Positions 32,809 through 47,771 are shown, counted from the first letter of the stretch. The stretch is 64,000 nt of DNA from Adiantum capillus-veneris (GCA_014529385.2 CM043942.1:32395469-32459468), one strand, 5' to 3'. The notes: generated by a model from the sequence alone, not told the origin. A program made the numbers and translations.

Positions 32809-35237
32809 TGGCTACCATCAAATAAGGATAGTTGATCAAGACATTGTAAAGACCGCATTTCACACTACATTTGGTCTTTACGAATACATTGTCATGCCTT
32901 TTGGCTTGACCAATGCACCAGCCACATTTAATCTCTTGATGAAGAAGCTATTCGGGCCTCACTGAAACTTTACTGGAGTGTTCTTTGATGATATCTAATT
33001 CACTAGACAAACACAAGCAACATCTCCAGGTAATATTTCGAGTCTTACGAGAGAATAAACTTTATATTAATTGAAAGAAAAGTGAGTTTTTCTTACAAGA
33101 GATTCAGTATTTAGGTCACATTATCTCTCAAGATGGCATCCAAATGGATCCATCGAAGCTAGAGGTAATAAAAGGATGGCCTAATCCAAGGAATCTACAT
33201 GAACTAAGAAGCATTATAGGTATGTGTGCATACTATAGACGCTTCATAGAAAAGTTCTCACGAATCGCAGGACCATTACATGACCTAACAAAGAAAAACG
33301 TTAGGTATACATAGTCTGCCAAGGAGAATAATGCTTTCGAAAAGCTTATCTCTCAACTTGTGCTTACACTGTCGGATCTCTCAAAGCCATTTGAGGTCCA
33401 ATGTGACACTTGTGGTGATTGTCTTGGAGTTTTTTTTCTCCAAGAAGGGCACGCCATAGCCTATGAAAGTCGAAGGATCGACCTTGTTGAGCAAGCTCTA
33501 GGCATATATGAAAAGAAACTCCTCGCAGTTCTACATGCCTTAGACTCGTGGAAGCACTATTTCTTGGGGACTCCTTTCATTCTATGGACGGATCACCAAA
33601 GCCTTAAGTACTTCATGATGCAGACCAAGCTCTTCGACAAACAAATGAGGTGGGCAAATTTCCTTTTGCAATTTCATTTTCATATTGCTCACATTGCTGG
33701 CAAGCATAATCAAGTAGTCGATGTACTCTCAAAACGGCCGAGAGTGAATGCGGTTTCCATAGCAACTCACAATGATCTATCTTCTATGATAGATGAGTAC
33801 ACTATTGATCCCGATTTTAGAGATGTGATTTTAGCCCTTGCACTAAGGAAGAAAGAGGAGCCATTTACCTTACAAGATGGTTATCTTCTCTATGGTAATA
33901 GACTATGTGTTACTAACTCACTACGTGAGAAAGTAATGTATGAATCTCATGCTCCTCCTTATGCGGAGCATAGAGGGATTCAGTCTACCCTAAAAGGGAT
34001 AGAAACATATTTCTATTGGCCTACCATGAAAGCAAATATACAAGAGTATGTTTCTAAATGTGTGGTATGCCAAAAGACAAATTTTGATAGAGGGGAGCAA
34101 CCTGGATTGCTTCAACCTTTGCCAATCCCTAGTTCACCATGGGAGAGCATATCCGTGGATTTTATCTTTAGATTGCCTAAGTCTATCCATGGGAATATGG
34201 GAATATGGATGATAGTAGACAGATTCAGCAAACAAGCTCATTTTATACCTGTCAAATAGACTATCAAAGCCCATCAAATGGCAATCCTCTTCATATCACA
34301 AATCTTCAAGTACCATGGCTTGCCAATGTCCATAGTGGCGGATAGAGATCCTAGAATGACCAGTAATTTTTGGAAGGGTCTCTTTAAGAATTTAGGGACA
34401 AGGCCTAACTTCTCTTCGGCCTATCACCCGCAAACGAATGGCCAAAGTGAAATAGCTAACGTAACAATTCTTGATCTACTAAAAGCCTACGTAACGGAAG
34501 TAGATCAAAGGTCCCAATGGGAGAAGTACTTACCCTTAGTGGAGTATGCCTACAATAATATTGTACATACCTCCACGGGAAAAGCACCTTTTGAGGTAAA
34601 TGAGGGAAGATCCAAAAGTCCCCTGCTACTTAAGGTACATGGGAAGATCTTCGTTGCAGATGAGTATAGCCGAGACCTACAAGAATCTTTCCAAAAGATT
34701 AAGGATGCTATCTCTATCTCACAACAAAGGCAAAAGGCTACTGCTGATAAGCACAGAAGAGCCCAATCCTTTAAAGAAAATGATTAGGTCTTGCTTAAAT
34801 TTTGCAAGGGTCGATTAAGGCACACGACGGACAAGAATCCTACGGGAAACCAAAAGTACTATGCTAAGTTAGCAAAAAGATACTATGGTCCCTTCCGCAT
34901 TCTTAGACCAATCAATGAGATGGCCTATCAACTTAAGTTACCCAGTCATTGGCTCATACACAATGCTTTCCATGTGAGCCTGCTAAAGTCTTACAAAGGA
35001 GAGCCACCTCAAGAACCAACTATTGAAGACCCACCGGAGATCGAGGACCAAGAAGAGGTGCTGCAACCCGAGTCCGTTCTCTGACATGAAGACAAGGTAT
35101 TGAGAGGCGGTAAGATTATCCGATGGTATCTTATTAAGTTTAAGAACTATCCTTTTGAAGATGCTAGGTGGATGCAAGGCATACAATTAAAGGATAACCT
35201 AAACCTTGTCAATGCTTACAGTGCTTTCCTAGAGTAA
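32809..35237 (+). pseudogene. Pol of gypsy A: RT second half, RNase H, integrase, chromodomain
   Basis: The RT resumes with YHQIR, then [14 protein letters not shown] and FFDDI (active site, 32984-32995), LGHIISQDG and YYRRFIEKFSRIAGPLHDL. RNase H runs from ~33390 (FEVQCDTCGDCLGVF, SRRIDLVEQ, ALDSWKHYFLG, WTDHQSLKYF). An HHCC integrase zinc site (EHRGIQSTL then CVVCQ) lies near 33960-34070. The integrase core follows: VDFIFRLPKS, VADRDPRMTSNFW, HPQTNGQSE. A chromodomain-like end (RGGKIIRWYLIKFKNYPFED) is at 35100-35190. Premature stops occur at 32963, 32996, near 33313, and at 34257, 34785 and 35082, mostly without frameshift, so point mutation is the main decay. The integrase core and chromodomain would normally target insertion to chromatin. 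Confidence 0.92.
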
Positions 35238-35582
35238 GCAAATGTAAAAATGTTTAAAATGAACAAAGCTTTTGTCTTATAAGACTCTCTTTTTCTTTAT
35301 CGTGCACAAATATTAAGAAGAATGTGTGCTTAGAATCAAGTTTGCAGAGACGACATCTTCCAAACACCAAGTAGAGCTTGTCACTCTACTATGGAAGATT
35401 GATAGGAATAATGCGTAGACATGCTTGCGCCATCTTAGGCTCTCAAGCGCCAAATGGATTAGTCATCCATTCTGGAATGATGTCGTAGGGTAAAACAGGG
35501 ATCCTCTACCCGCCCGCTCAAAAAAAGGACTAATGACTAGGCTTTATCTTCTCTACCCCATAGTTGAGGACGACTATGATTT

Positions 35583-36110
35583 CAAGAGAGAGGTAATGTC
35601 ATAATAACTAATATATAATTCTCCTAAATGATTTTCTCATGTTAAACTGATCATTTAATATGGGAAAGTACCAGGGGAGAAAAAGCTAGAATATTGGTTA
35701 GGCTAGCAGATCGGTCACAATAGGGATGCAAAGGAGGGAAAATAGGGATCCAAAGGTGGAGCCATCTGCAAAAGATGTGCAACAATGGGCTTCAAATACC
35801 TTAAGGTTCAGCCCATTAAGACTTCCAAAATGCTAAGGTTCCAAAATTCAAAGGTTATGTTCAATGGTCAAACTCTAGGTAAATTGGATGCTTGTGGGAA
35901 GACTCAAAAGTCTTCCCACATCCCTATCCTTGAGGGGGCGAGCCCTTTTAGTAGGGGATGAGAGAGAAACACTCACACACTCTTGCAAGCTCCCTTTACA
36001 CAAGGTCATAATGGACACATGTGAACTCCCTAGCCCAGTTGCCCCCAAGGTGCATTCAAATCCTATTGGATGGCCATAGAGGTGGACCAATGAGAATTAG
36101 GCTAGAGTAA
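35583..36110 (+). mobile_element. Purine tract and truncated 3' LTR of gypsy A
   Basis: AGAGAGAGG (35585-35593) precedes TGTCATAATA at 35597. The solo LTR at 42442 starts the same way and shares the downstream AAATGATTTTCTCAT and GATCATTTAAT. The match to both other LTRs ends near 36110 (GGCTAGAGTAAATT); the junction with a different repeat follows at ~36115. About two thirds of the LTR is missing. Confidence 0.8.
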
Positions 36111-36466
36111 ATTAGAGAAGAGTAATGGGTAAGAGAAAGCCTCTACCAGTATCCCTATTATTGGCACCGACCTTTGCTCTAATAAATTGTATTAGTGATG
36201 ATATGTAGTCTGCGTATTACCATTTATGTTATGTATGTTACCATGATCTATCCATTTTTGTATTAGATACGCCTATATGCCCTCTGGTAACCACTTTTTT
36301 TGAAAGGTACCCTTTGAAAACATATTTATAAATTTCCTTAGAACACAAGACAATATTTTTTGTGAATGATCTAAACTCGCATTTAGTTCTACTTGGTTGA
36401 GATACGGTTCCACATGGTGGGCCCTACCTCCCACCATGTGGAACCTCTCCTAGGGTTGGGGGAGGG

Positions 36467-39212
<2,746 letters not shown>

Positions 39213-40974
39213 ATTGAATGCGTGCCATGATAAGCCAACACTAAACTGATGTGCATTCAGCACCGTTCAACACTAATTGTTGCTCATTCAACGCTGTTTT
39301 GGCTCTCTTTCTTTCTCGCGTAACCATTTAACCTTCTCTCCAAATCATCACCAGCTTGCAAGAAAGATAACAACTCTTTCACCCTAATGGGTGCTCGCCT
39401 ACACGCGCACATACACATAGCCACACACTCTCACCCTATCACAAGAATACAGCCATGGAAACATCAGATCAGCTGCAAGTTTGGAGCAATAATCCATACG
39501 AATCTTGAAATCTTCAAGGATTTGAATCAGGGTTACCACTATTTTTGATGGCCTCGCCCTCATGTTGCCTTTATTGTAACAATCTCCAAATTCAGGTAGG
39601 TATTCATACACCTACTCAGTACTTGGTTTTAAGCAAACACGTGCTTAGGAAATGAGTGATGCTCTAGAAGTTGAGAAATATTGTACTGATTTGGAGACAC
39701 ACACACACAGCTAGATATTTGTTACAGATAATAATAGCTTTTGTGTTATGTGTTTTAGTAGCTGATTTACTTTGGAGGATTTTTATAAACAAACATTGGA
39801 TGTTTGGATCTTTTAAGTGATGCACATTGTGGGGACTTAAGTGTAGTTTGGCCAAATCTATACAACTTTTTCTCAAGATTGGATATTGACCGTGGGTTTA
39901 TCCATAAGAAAAATATTCAAAGTTATGGATGCAGTGTTGGCTAGCCCTTCATATTGGTTATGTGGATTCAATATTCGAGGGCTATTTACCTACAGTCTCA
40001 TGCTCTTCTGGATAATGGTTTGATGCTGCCAAGCTCTACACACTGTATCTCACCAACATTATATTTATTAATTAAGATGTTCATGCTTTTTGGTCACTCG
40101 TCGTAAAACCTCATGTGAGGGTCTCTAGAGAGATGGCCATAACTGTTTTTTTGGAAAATATGGTCAATATACTAACGAAAGGGTGGCAAAACTTTTTTTG
40201 CTACTATTCTTGATATGCATAAACAAATGCATACTTTGTATGCTAGTTGTACAAGCAGAATATAGAAATCTATCCTAAATTCATGGATTCGAGTACATAA
40301 TAAGACACACACATGCACTTTGATAGGATATGAATGATGATCATTGTCCGATTCTAATGGTCTATTTCCATCTTAGAGACATACACTTGGGACTTTGACC
40401 AGCATGGTGATGGATGTTGGATCTTGAGCAGCATGTTGGATTTCTTACCTAATGACATGCTTTTCATGATGACTTTACAGATGGACTTCTACATCCGCCT
40501 CATAGTAAGGTTTGGGAGACCTAATTTGGAATACGTTAATAAAGATATCTATAACTGTAGTAACAATTCTGTAAATAAAAGTTCCTGAATTTTACCGCCG
40601 TTACCTTGTTCAGGTTTCTTAACATTGCTTCATACTTTTTTACGAGAATATAAAGTGATTTGATCATTAGAAAGTATTTTTTAGCATGAGGTTATGGCTT
40701 GGGATTGAAAAAGCATGGGTTAATTGGTTTTGAGTTTTCTTTTACTTTGAAGACATTGAGCTAGGTTTCTCATCATAATATAGCCTTAATTCTCAAGTGA
40801 GGGTCTCTTTTGAGATGGCCGCTATTGGATTTTTTTGAAAATTTGTCCAAAATACAAACAAAATGCTGTCCAAATTTTTCCAAAAGGAAGTTTATGTGAT
40901 TACTAATAAAGTTACTAGACCTCTACTTAGCAGGGAGTTTCTTTGTTAATTCTGACACGGGTAACAATAGAAAA

Positions 40975-41451
40975 ATGTTTTTTACATACATCCTTCCATG
41001 TAATGCCATTGTTTTTATTGCATATGGTTACATTTTTTATTTATTTGATCTCTACATAGTTGACAGTTTCTTTGTAATTTCTAACATCGATAACAAGGGG
41101 AAGGGATCATTGACACTTGTCTTCCTAAGTAATGCCAGTTTTGATAGGCTTGTGTTTCTTGGATGGTGGCAGGTAAGAGGATCCTTCCTTGGGATTATGA
41201 AGGGAACTGCAGCAATAGTTACAGTGTTTGGTCTTGTTTTTAACAATTTAGAGATAGTCCTTGTAAACACTTCTTTGATAAATATATATATTCATAAGTG
41301 CTACAATTGGTATCAATACATCCAGTCTAAATGTTGTCAATTGTACAATCTTGTCTCTGTCATTTTTGTCTACTATAAAGACGTATCTTTATGTATTTAT
41401 GTACCCCTTATCTGGTCTCTAGTTCCATTGTATGGTTCAGTAGTTTGTTAA
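40975..41451 (+). CDS. Unrecognised hydrophobic 158 aa open frame
   Basis: An ATG frame with several hydrophobic stretches. A stretch near the middle (NIDNKGKGSLTLVFLSNAS, then VFLGWWQ) is conserved as protein in copy 1 near 37705-37800, with a potential splice donor CAG/GTAAGAGG right after GWWQ in both copies. This hints at a decayed exon. I recognise no family, and the rest of the frame is AT-rich and may be chance. Confidence 0.25.
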   Translation: MFFTYILPCNAIVFIAYGYIFYLFDLYIVDSFFVISNIDNKGKGSLTLVFLSNASFDRLVFLGWWQVRGSFLGIMKGTAAIVTVFGLVFNNLEIVLVNTSLINIYIHKCYNWYQYIQSKCCQLYNLVSVIFVYYKDVSLCIYVPLIWSLVPLYGSVVC

Positions 41452-41492
41452 ATCAAACCATTGTTAGATAATCAATCATAAACACACACACG

Positions 41493-41510
41493 CACACACA
41501 CATCAATACA

Positions 41511-41562
<52 letters not shown>

Positions 41563-41620
41563 TTGTGATTAAGCTAGCACGCACACACATACACACATAG
41601 TGTATTGATGTGTGTGTGTG
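41493..41620. repeat. Inverted repeat around a GT microsatellite
   Basis: A 28 bp arm at 41493-41520 (core CATCAATACACTATG) is nearly perfectly inverted in 41581-41620 (core CATAGTGTATTGATG). Between them lie a GT run (41514-41560) and GGTTGTGATTAAGCTAGCA, and that last segment is repeated directly at 41630-41648. Confidence 0.85.
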
Positions 41621-41659
41621 TGTGTGTGTGGTTGTGATTAAGCTAGCAATTGTTATGTG

Positions 41660-42165
41660 AGTTTTTGCAAATTGTTCCATGCACATGTTAGTCTATCTCT
41701 TTAATCGATCTTGAATACTCTATATAAATCCAATCATTTGATAGCTAGCTCATATTGCTCACTACATCACTCTAAGGGGGCATGTGTCAGACCATGATAT
41801 GAGAATGATGTGTGTGAATACAGTTAGGGCTCCCATGACAAATTTTTCCCCTTACTTGGAGGTCTCTCTCCCTAATGTTGGCAGCGGTGTCATCGCCAAA
41901 TCCATGGGAAGCACCCAATGGATGCCCATTTTTGGCAACGTTCTCCACAAGAGAAGAGCCCCACCATCAACAAATAAAGAATCTTCTACTTTACCTTTAA
42001 AATGTAGGTAATGCGCATAATGGGCTATTTCCCAATACTTCCCACCATGTTAAGAGTGGCAACTTAATAAAGGGGCCTTCATCTAAGTGCTCTAATAGCA
42101 GACAATAGTTTTTTCCTAGTTTTTCACTCTTCATGCTCAAGAGACTACATGTAGCTCATTTAAAG
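41660..42165. other. Intergenic, no gene seen
   Basis: A 75 aa open frame at 41784-42011 (GSTQWMPIFGNVLHKRR) has no recognisable domain. Nothing else stands out. Confidence 0.3.
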
Positions 42166-43265
42166 GGCACTTTGGAGGTGGTTGAAATTGGTCCTAACAC
42201 CTTAGAGCAAAGAGCCAAAGTTCATTTCGGTGAAAGGGCAGTCACTTTTGTGACTTTTAGCGTTCCACCTACTAGGCAACCTATGGTGGAATGGCTACTA
42301 CTACGACTCGTGCCGAGGTCAAGTTCAACGCTTCAAACCCCATATCTTTGGGGGTGCTTAAAATCGGTTCTAATGCCTTATATCAAAGAGTCAAAGAACC
42401 TTTTGTTAAAAGGGCAGTCACTTTTGTGACTTTTACCCTTTTGTCATAAAATCTAATATCTAACTAACCCAAATGATTTTCTCATATTGAAATGATCATT
42501 TAATGTGGGAAAATAAATGGGAACGAGAGTTAGAATATAGACGTGTGCTTTTAGATCTAGCTCATCACGGGACCAAGGGGAGAGATGGCAACAAGTCCAA
42601 AAGGGAGATGGTTTGTCAAAGAGTAATGACTAGATAATGGAGCTTAAAAGACCTTAGGATTAGCTTCATTAAAGATCTCCAAAGGTTAGTGTTAAAAGTC
42701 CTTAGACCTAGGATCTTAGGCAAGCTAAGGCTGACCTTGAGGTGGGAACCGTTCCCAAGCTTGAGGTGCTTGTCGTGCTTGCTGACTAAGGTGCTTGAGG
42801 TGCTTGTCATGCTTGATGATTAAGGTGCTTAAGGTACTTGGGGGCCAAGGGGCTTGAAAGTCAAACAAGGGCCTTCAAAAGAGGGGGCGAGCCTAGAGAG
42901 TAGGGGATGTAATTGAATAGTCTTTCCCTCACCCAAGGGACACCCCTTCCTCAAGAGGCATATGGGACACATGTTAAGCTCCTAGCTAAGTTGCCCCCAT
43001 AGTGTGCCTAAAGCCTATTGGATGGCCTTGAGAGAGGTCCAACGAGAATTTAGTTACTTAATTAATTGTTTAAGCATTATTCAAGCCCTCTCTCTCAAAG
43101 GGGAAAGGAGGACACTTGTCCAAAGGCTACCTCTATTGCCTGGCCTTGTGGTTGGCTAGGCTTGACATGACCCAATGAGCTTCAAGCATGAGCTACAAGG
43201 AGGGGTCGACCCAAGCAAAGGAGGGGGTGTGCTTGCAAGATATACACACACACACACCCCCCCCC

Positions 43266-43296
<31 letters not shown>

Positions 43297-44290
43297 ACTC
43301 TCTCATTGTGTGAAGCAAGAACTTCATGTCCTTCTCCAAGCTTGTTGAGAAGTCGAGAGCCTACACCAACACCTCTTGGCTATGGAATGCAAATCCAACC
43401 AAGAGCCATGCTCCAAAGCAAAAGCTTGCCATCTTCTTCATCTCCATTTCTATGCTACTATGCTATGCTAAGCTACAAGAGTAATACAAGTGAGGAGACT
43501 ATTTCTTTCTCGTATGTTACTTCTTCTTCCTCTTCCCTTCCCTCACTCCCTGCTAGCTCTCTCCACCTTTGGAGGTGTTTGAGGTTATTGGGATTGAGGC
43601 CGGGGATATGTTAATGCTTTTACAAGTTAGTTAAGGGCATAATTTTGGTGTATGAAGTCTACCATCTTCATTGCACCAGCGAGGTCTCAAGGAAAACAAG
43701 CTTGTATTGTACCAAGTCTCTCTTTATGGGGGAATCTATAATACAAAAACCTTTTGGAGGGGGGACCGGCTCCACATAAATCTGGTCCTCAACTGTTGTC
43801 AATTTCTCTAATTCTTTCTCTCTCTCTTTTACAAGTATTTTTCATGTCAAACTAATTAGGTGTACTGTTCATCTTGCTACCTTTAATCAATTACTCTTCT
43901 TATGCTCTTTAAGAATTCTCTTAAAGAAAATGCTCACTATTGTTATTTAAATTTCCATTATAGTCAATGTTATAGCCTTATTCCATTACACCGTTTGTCT
44001 ACTAAGCAGTCTATGATGGAATGGCTACCACCCAGATCTGTGTCAAAGTCAAATTAAACGTTTCGAACTCTAAACCCTTGGGGGGGGGTTAAAATTGGTT
44101 TTAACACTTTATCTAAAGAGTTTAAGTGCGTTTTGGCAAAAGGAAAATCACTTTTGTGACTTTTATCCTTCTGCCTACTAAGTAGCCTCTGATGGAATGG
44201 CTACTATCGGGACCCGTGTCGAAACGCTTCAAACCCTAGACCTTTGGGGTGGTTGAAATGGGTTCTAACGCCTTAAACCAAAATGTCGAA
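42166..44290. repeat. ~177 bp tandem repeat, interrupted by a solo LTR
   Basis: CTTTTGTGACTTTT occurs at 42244, 42421 and 44151; subtracting the 1,554 bp inserted LTR plus target copy gives spacings of 177 and 176. TGGAATGGCTAC recurs at 42289, 44017 and 44195 in the same phase. Units also share CGCTTCAAACCC-like text and TTGGGGTGG..AAAT.GGTTCTAA. About 3.5 units are present. Confidence 0.8.
42442..43990 (+). mobile_element. Solo LTR of the gypsy A family, 1,549 bp
   Basis: It starts TGTCATAAAATC and ends ATTACA. Flanking pentamers are CCTTT (42437-42441) and CCGTT (43991-43995), a 5 bp target duplication with one mismatch. The 5' part matches the gypsy A 3' LTR (35597 on); the 3' part matches the gypsy A 5' LTR (19731-20946). 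No internal retroelement sequence adjoins it. It includes a (CA)n/(C)26 tract at 43245-43300. Solo LTRs arise by recombination between the two LTRs of one element. Confidence 0.88.
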
Positions 44291-44490
44291 GTGCGCGTTG
44301 TTAATGTGGGGGAGGGGCGGGGGGGGGTTTGTTAAAGCACCCCTACCTCCCAAGTGAAAAAGCAACAGTTTTTGCCAGTCGTCTTTATTGCTCATTTAAA
44401 GGGCGCTTTGTTAATGAGGGAGGTGGTTGAGGCACCCCTAACTCCCGTCCCAAGTGAAAAAGCAGCAATTTCTTTCCTCCACAAGTATCT

Positions 44491-44562
<72 letters not shown>
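44491..44562. repeat. Microsatellite (TA)n
   Basis: About 72 bp of TA with one phase slip (ATTAT) near 44518. Confidence 0.95.
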
Positions 44563-44565
<3 letters not shown>

Positions 44566-44825
44566 ACAAGATAGGAATGAGATCCAAGTGGCTGTAAATC
44601 CTTACATCCACGGTCTCACTCCTCCTTTCCTTCTTCATCCTCTCTACATCGGCTGCCACCTCAGCTACCTCCCTTGATTAATTATTGCACCAACCGTTCC
44701 TTTAATTAAATTGTGGGTGTAGTGAGACACCCTCCCATTTAAGTGCCACAGGGTCCCAAACCATGGGATCAATGGTCCCAATTGAAAGGCGTGATGACGG
44801 TCGGATCTGGACCATTGATCAGTTC

Positions 44826-45136
44826 AATCTAAACTTAGGATCTCGAGTTTAGATTTCACAAAACTAACCTCGGGAGGTCAACCACGTGGATTTGTGAAGG
44901 ATCTAATCTCGGGACGCCATTGCCTCCCAAGCCGAGTTTTGAACCCTCACTATCAACTCAAAAAGCACACGCCTTGATCGACATGCCCGCATGCGCATCG
45001 TAATAGACGTGATTTTACATCAATTTGAAGGTAAACTGAGGATCTCAACATAAAAACTAAACTCAGGATCTCGAGTTTAGTTTTGGTGGACCCCACCAGA
45101 AAACTAAACTTGAGATCCCAAGTTTAGTTTTTACAC
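44826..45136. repeat. Cluster of hairpin motifs around GGATCTC
   Basis: Three short inverted repeats share a loop like (G)GATCTC. The first has arms AATCTAAACT/AGTTTAGATT (44826-44835, 44846-44855). The second has arms AAAACTAAACTC/GAGTTTAGTTTT (45053-45084). The third has arms AAAACTAAACTT/AAGTTTAGTTTT (about 45100-45131). The last two are separated by another palindrome, GGTGGACCCCACC. It could be the end of a foldback element or MITE; I found no matching far end. Confidence 0.65.
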
Positions 45137-45149
45137 ACCGACGACCAAG

Positions 45150-46413
45150 ATCCGCAAACGTATATGACTTTACACAAGGGCCCTTGATCCCATGGTTGGG
45201 AGAGTGTGGGACACTTCCTCCTTGAGTTGCCAGGGGTCCTCGACTTACCTCTAATGCATAAGCGTCTCTTCCGCCCCGCTATGCAAATACTGTGTGTTGA
45301 GGTGACGACAGCAAGGAGGTGGCTCAGCTCGGTTGCATGGTATTGGGTATAGTTTGTAGGTGGATATATGCACGAAGCTAGAGGACTCTAGCCCAGGCTG
45401 TGCCCCTTATCGTTCCTGGATCAGGGCTTTGTGAAGCAGGGTGGTACCCGGTGACCGAAGAGCACACTGTGTGCAGCTGCGATTGCGCCAATAAGCACTC
45501 CAATATTATGTATGTTCTTGGAGCTTCCACGAAGCATCAGAGTTAAGGGCCAATGGCAATGAACGAAGAGCTGCTTGCATAAAATAGCTATGGGCAATGC
45601 AAGTGACATCGAAGGGGCATAAGCGATGATTGACACGAGAGCATATAATCTGAGGCCAATACGGCATATAAATATACAGATAGATATATAAGAGAGAGAG
45701 AAGAGAGAGAGAGAGGGGGGGGGGAAGGACGACCTGCTTGCCTTCTGTTGTTTTTTTGTTTTCCTTAGGTTGTTCATCTCCTCCACAATGTATTGTGTCA
45801 AACTTTTATTAACATAGGGTCCCATTTGATTGTATGGGTTGTATATTATACGCATACGTAGACTTCACAGAAAGAAACTAAGTCCTATGTCCTAGGCCTA
45901 TTGCAGGTTGGCAAGCTGACCAATGTGCTTGGATACAATAATTATAGGAACAATCTCAAGAGACCTCATAGATCTATTTGATGAGTTTAGAACTTGATCT
46001 GTTCAAGAGGGAACTCATAGTGGGGAGATTAGAGAGGAGAGATGAGCAATCCCAAGAGACCTCAAAGATCTATCCAACGAGTCTTGAGCTAAAGACAAAG
46101 AATTGGGGGTGCCACTTATGAGGATGTCCACCTAAGGGGGATCTTGACTTTTTCTAATGGAGGCAATAGGAGGCATCCTTTGAAAGGACAATCACTTTGT
46201 TTAATGTGCTTCATTCGTGGATTTTTTTTTAGTAAAGACCAAATGACTTAAGCCTATATATGAGACAAATATCAAATTACACCTATGTTTGACATGGTAT
46301 TATCAAAGAGAGTGTGAAAGAGAGAACGTGAGTGTGTTTGTATGCGGACAATAGTGCAAGAGGTGGAGTGGGAGATCTGAGAGTGTGTGCATGTGTCCCT
46401 CTCACTAATTATC

Positions 46414-46452
<39 letters not shown>

Positions 46453-46925
46453 CCCTTTTTCTTTCGTTTTTGCTTGCCATATTCTTCCACAACACCACGA
46501 TGAGTGTGGTGAATATCCTGTGTTGGACAGGTGACAATTGCCTGCTATATTTTCATAAAACAAGTCTTGCTATTGTTGTAGAGGCGGTTGAGGACAATAA
46601 TGTTGAGCATGATGTGTGTGACCGTGCTTAAATGTCGGCCACTAAGTACTATTGGCAAGCATTCGAACATTCTCCCTTATGGTGCACATCTCCAATAGAT
46701 ATTGGAGAATGCATGGTTTGGCTACAAATGTGGCAGAGGATCTCAAGGAACATAACGAAAATAGTATAAATATGGAGAAATACATAGTTCATTTTGTAGA
46801 AGTTGAGTGAAAATAGAGCAAATATGGAGAACGTATGGACAATTTGTCAAAGTTCCTACTAATGATATCTTTCAAGGGATTAATTGTGCATGTTTGCGAA
46901 ATAAAAAAATTCATGCACGGTGTGG

Positions 46926-46966
<41 letters not shown>

Positions 46967-47321
46967 CCCTTGCGGCAATCATGAGACCAATAGCAAACCC
47001 AAGATTCTATGAGAAAATTTTATGATTCTATGGGAAAAGTTCAACCCCCAATGCTTTGGCAACAAAATCTACCATGGAAATGTGCCTAACCATGAAGAAG
47101 GAGCCGATTGATCTAGTGCCAAGGTGACACTCTAGCCAATGAGGCTTCTAAGAATCTATTTACTTTATCATGGAGAAGCCTTTTCAGACGATGCCACGTG
47201 GCTATAGCTGGGAGCGTGAGGCGGTGAGTCCAGAAAGTCCACCAGGGGAGTCGTGAGGAGGTAATGGCCGTGAACGTGAATAGTTGCTGGCCCTGGGAGG
47301 TGAAGAGTCAACAAGTACAAG

Positions 47322-47360
<39 letters not shown>
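45150..47360. other. Intergenic, microsatellites only
   Basis: No gene-like frame. Microsatellites: GA near 45691-45714 with a G run to ~45724, CT at ~46420-46449, GA at 46928-46964, CA at 47327-47358. A short direct repeat (CCCAAGAGACCTC then AGATCTATCC) occurs near 45955 and 46050. Confidence 0.45.
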
Positions 47361-47361
47361 G

Positions 47362-47634
47362 AATTACCTTGCAACTACTCCTAAAGTTGGTTCACTTTAT
47401 CCTCTTTATGTATCTGATAAAAACAATGTTCTTTCTGTAACCGAGCTGCCAACGATTGCTTTGTGGCATAGCCGTTTAGGACATATGTCAAAGAAGGGAA
47501 TGGAGACACTCTCTCGTTTGGGCTACTTACCGTCTTTGTCATTTTCTGATTTTCCCTTTTGTGAGCATTGTCAATATGGAAAGCAAACATGGACACATCA
47601 TACACATTCTTTTGACAAAGAAAGAAAACCCTTA
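47362..47634 (+). pseudogene. Copia fragment C: GAG-pre-integrase domain
   Basis: The frame reads LYPLYVSDKNNV, then LPTIALWHSRLGHMSKKGM and CEHCQYGKQ, the H..H...CX2C layout of the zinc region that precedes copia integrase. It ends at the codons for KPL, cut by the TIR element at 47635. It resumes at 54059-54060 and 54061 with ELVHSDLCGPM in frame. No upstream gag or LTR is recognisable. Confidence 0.85.
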
Positions 47635-47771
47635 GGGTAAAGGGGCCATATTAAGCACCTTTAAGGTGCGCCTGGGCGGATTTCATAAGTGTTGCTCCAT
47701 TTTGGGTTTGGAGAGGCATAATGCATAGCTGTGATGTAGGTCAACTCGCAACAAAAATCTCGGCGCGAATG

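Larger units (their letters stand above)
19731..36110 (+). mobile_element. Ty3/gypsy chromovirus (gypsy A), split by a CACTA element
   Basis: Components in order: 3' portion of the 5' LTR (19731-20946), initiator-Met primer-binding site (20948-20959), gag (21355-22700), protease (22758-23318), reverse transcriptase first half (23677-23876), CACTA insertion (23877-32808), reverse transcriptase second half, RNase H, integrase and chromodomain (32809-35237), purine tract, and a truncated 3' LTR (35597-~36110). The chromodomain at the integrase end places it among chromoviruses. Many stops show it is dead. The two LTRs differ in their 5' halves, see the separate entries. Confidence 0.85.
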
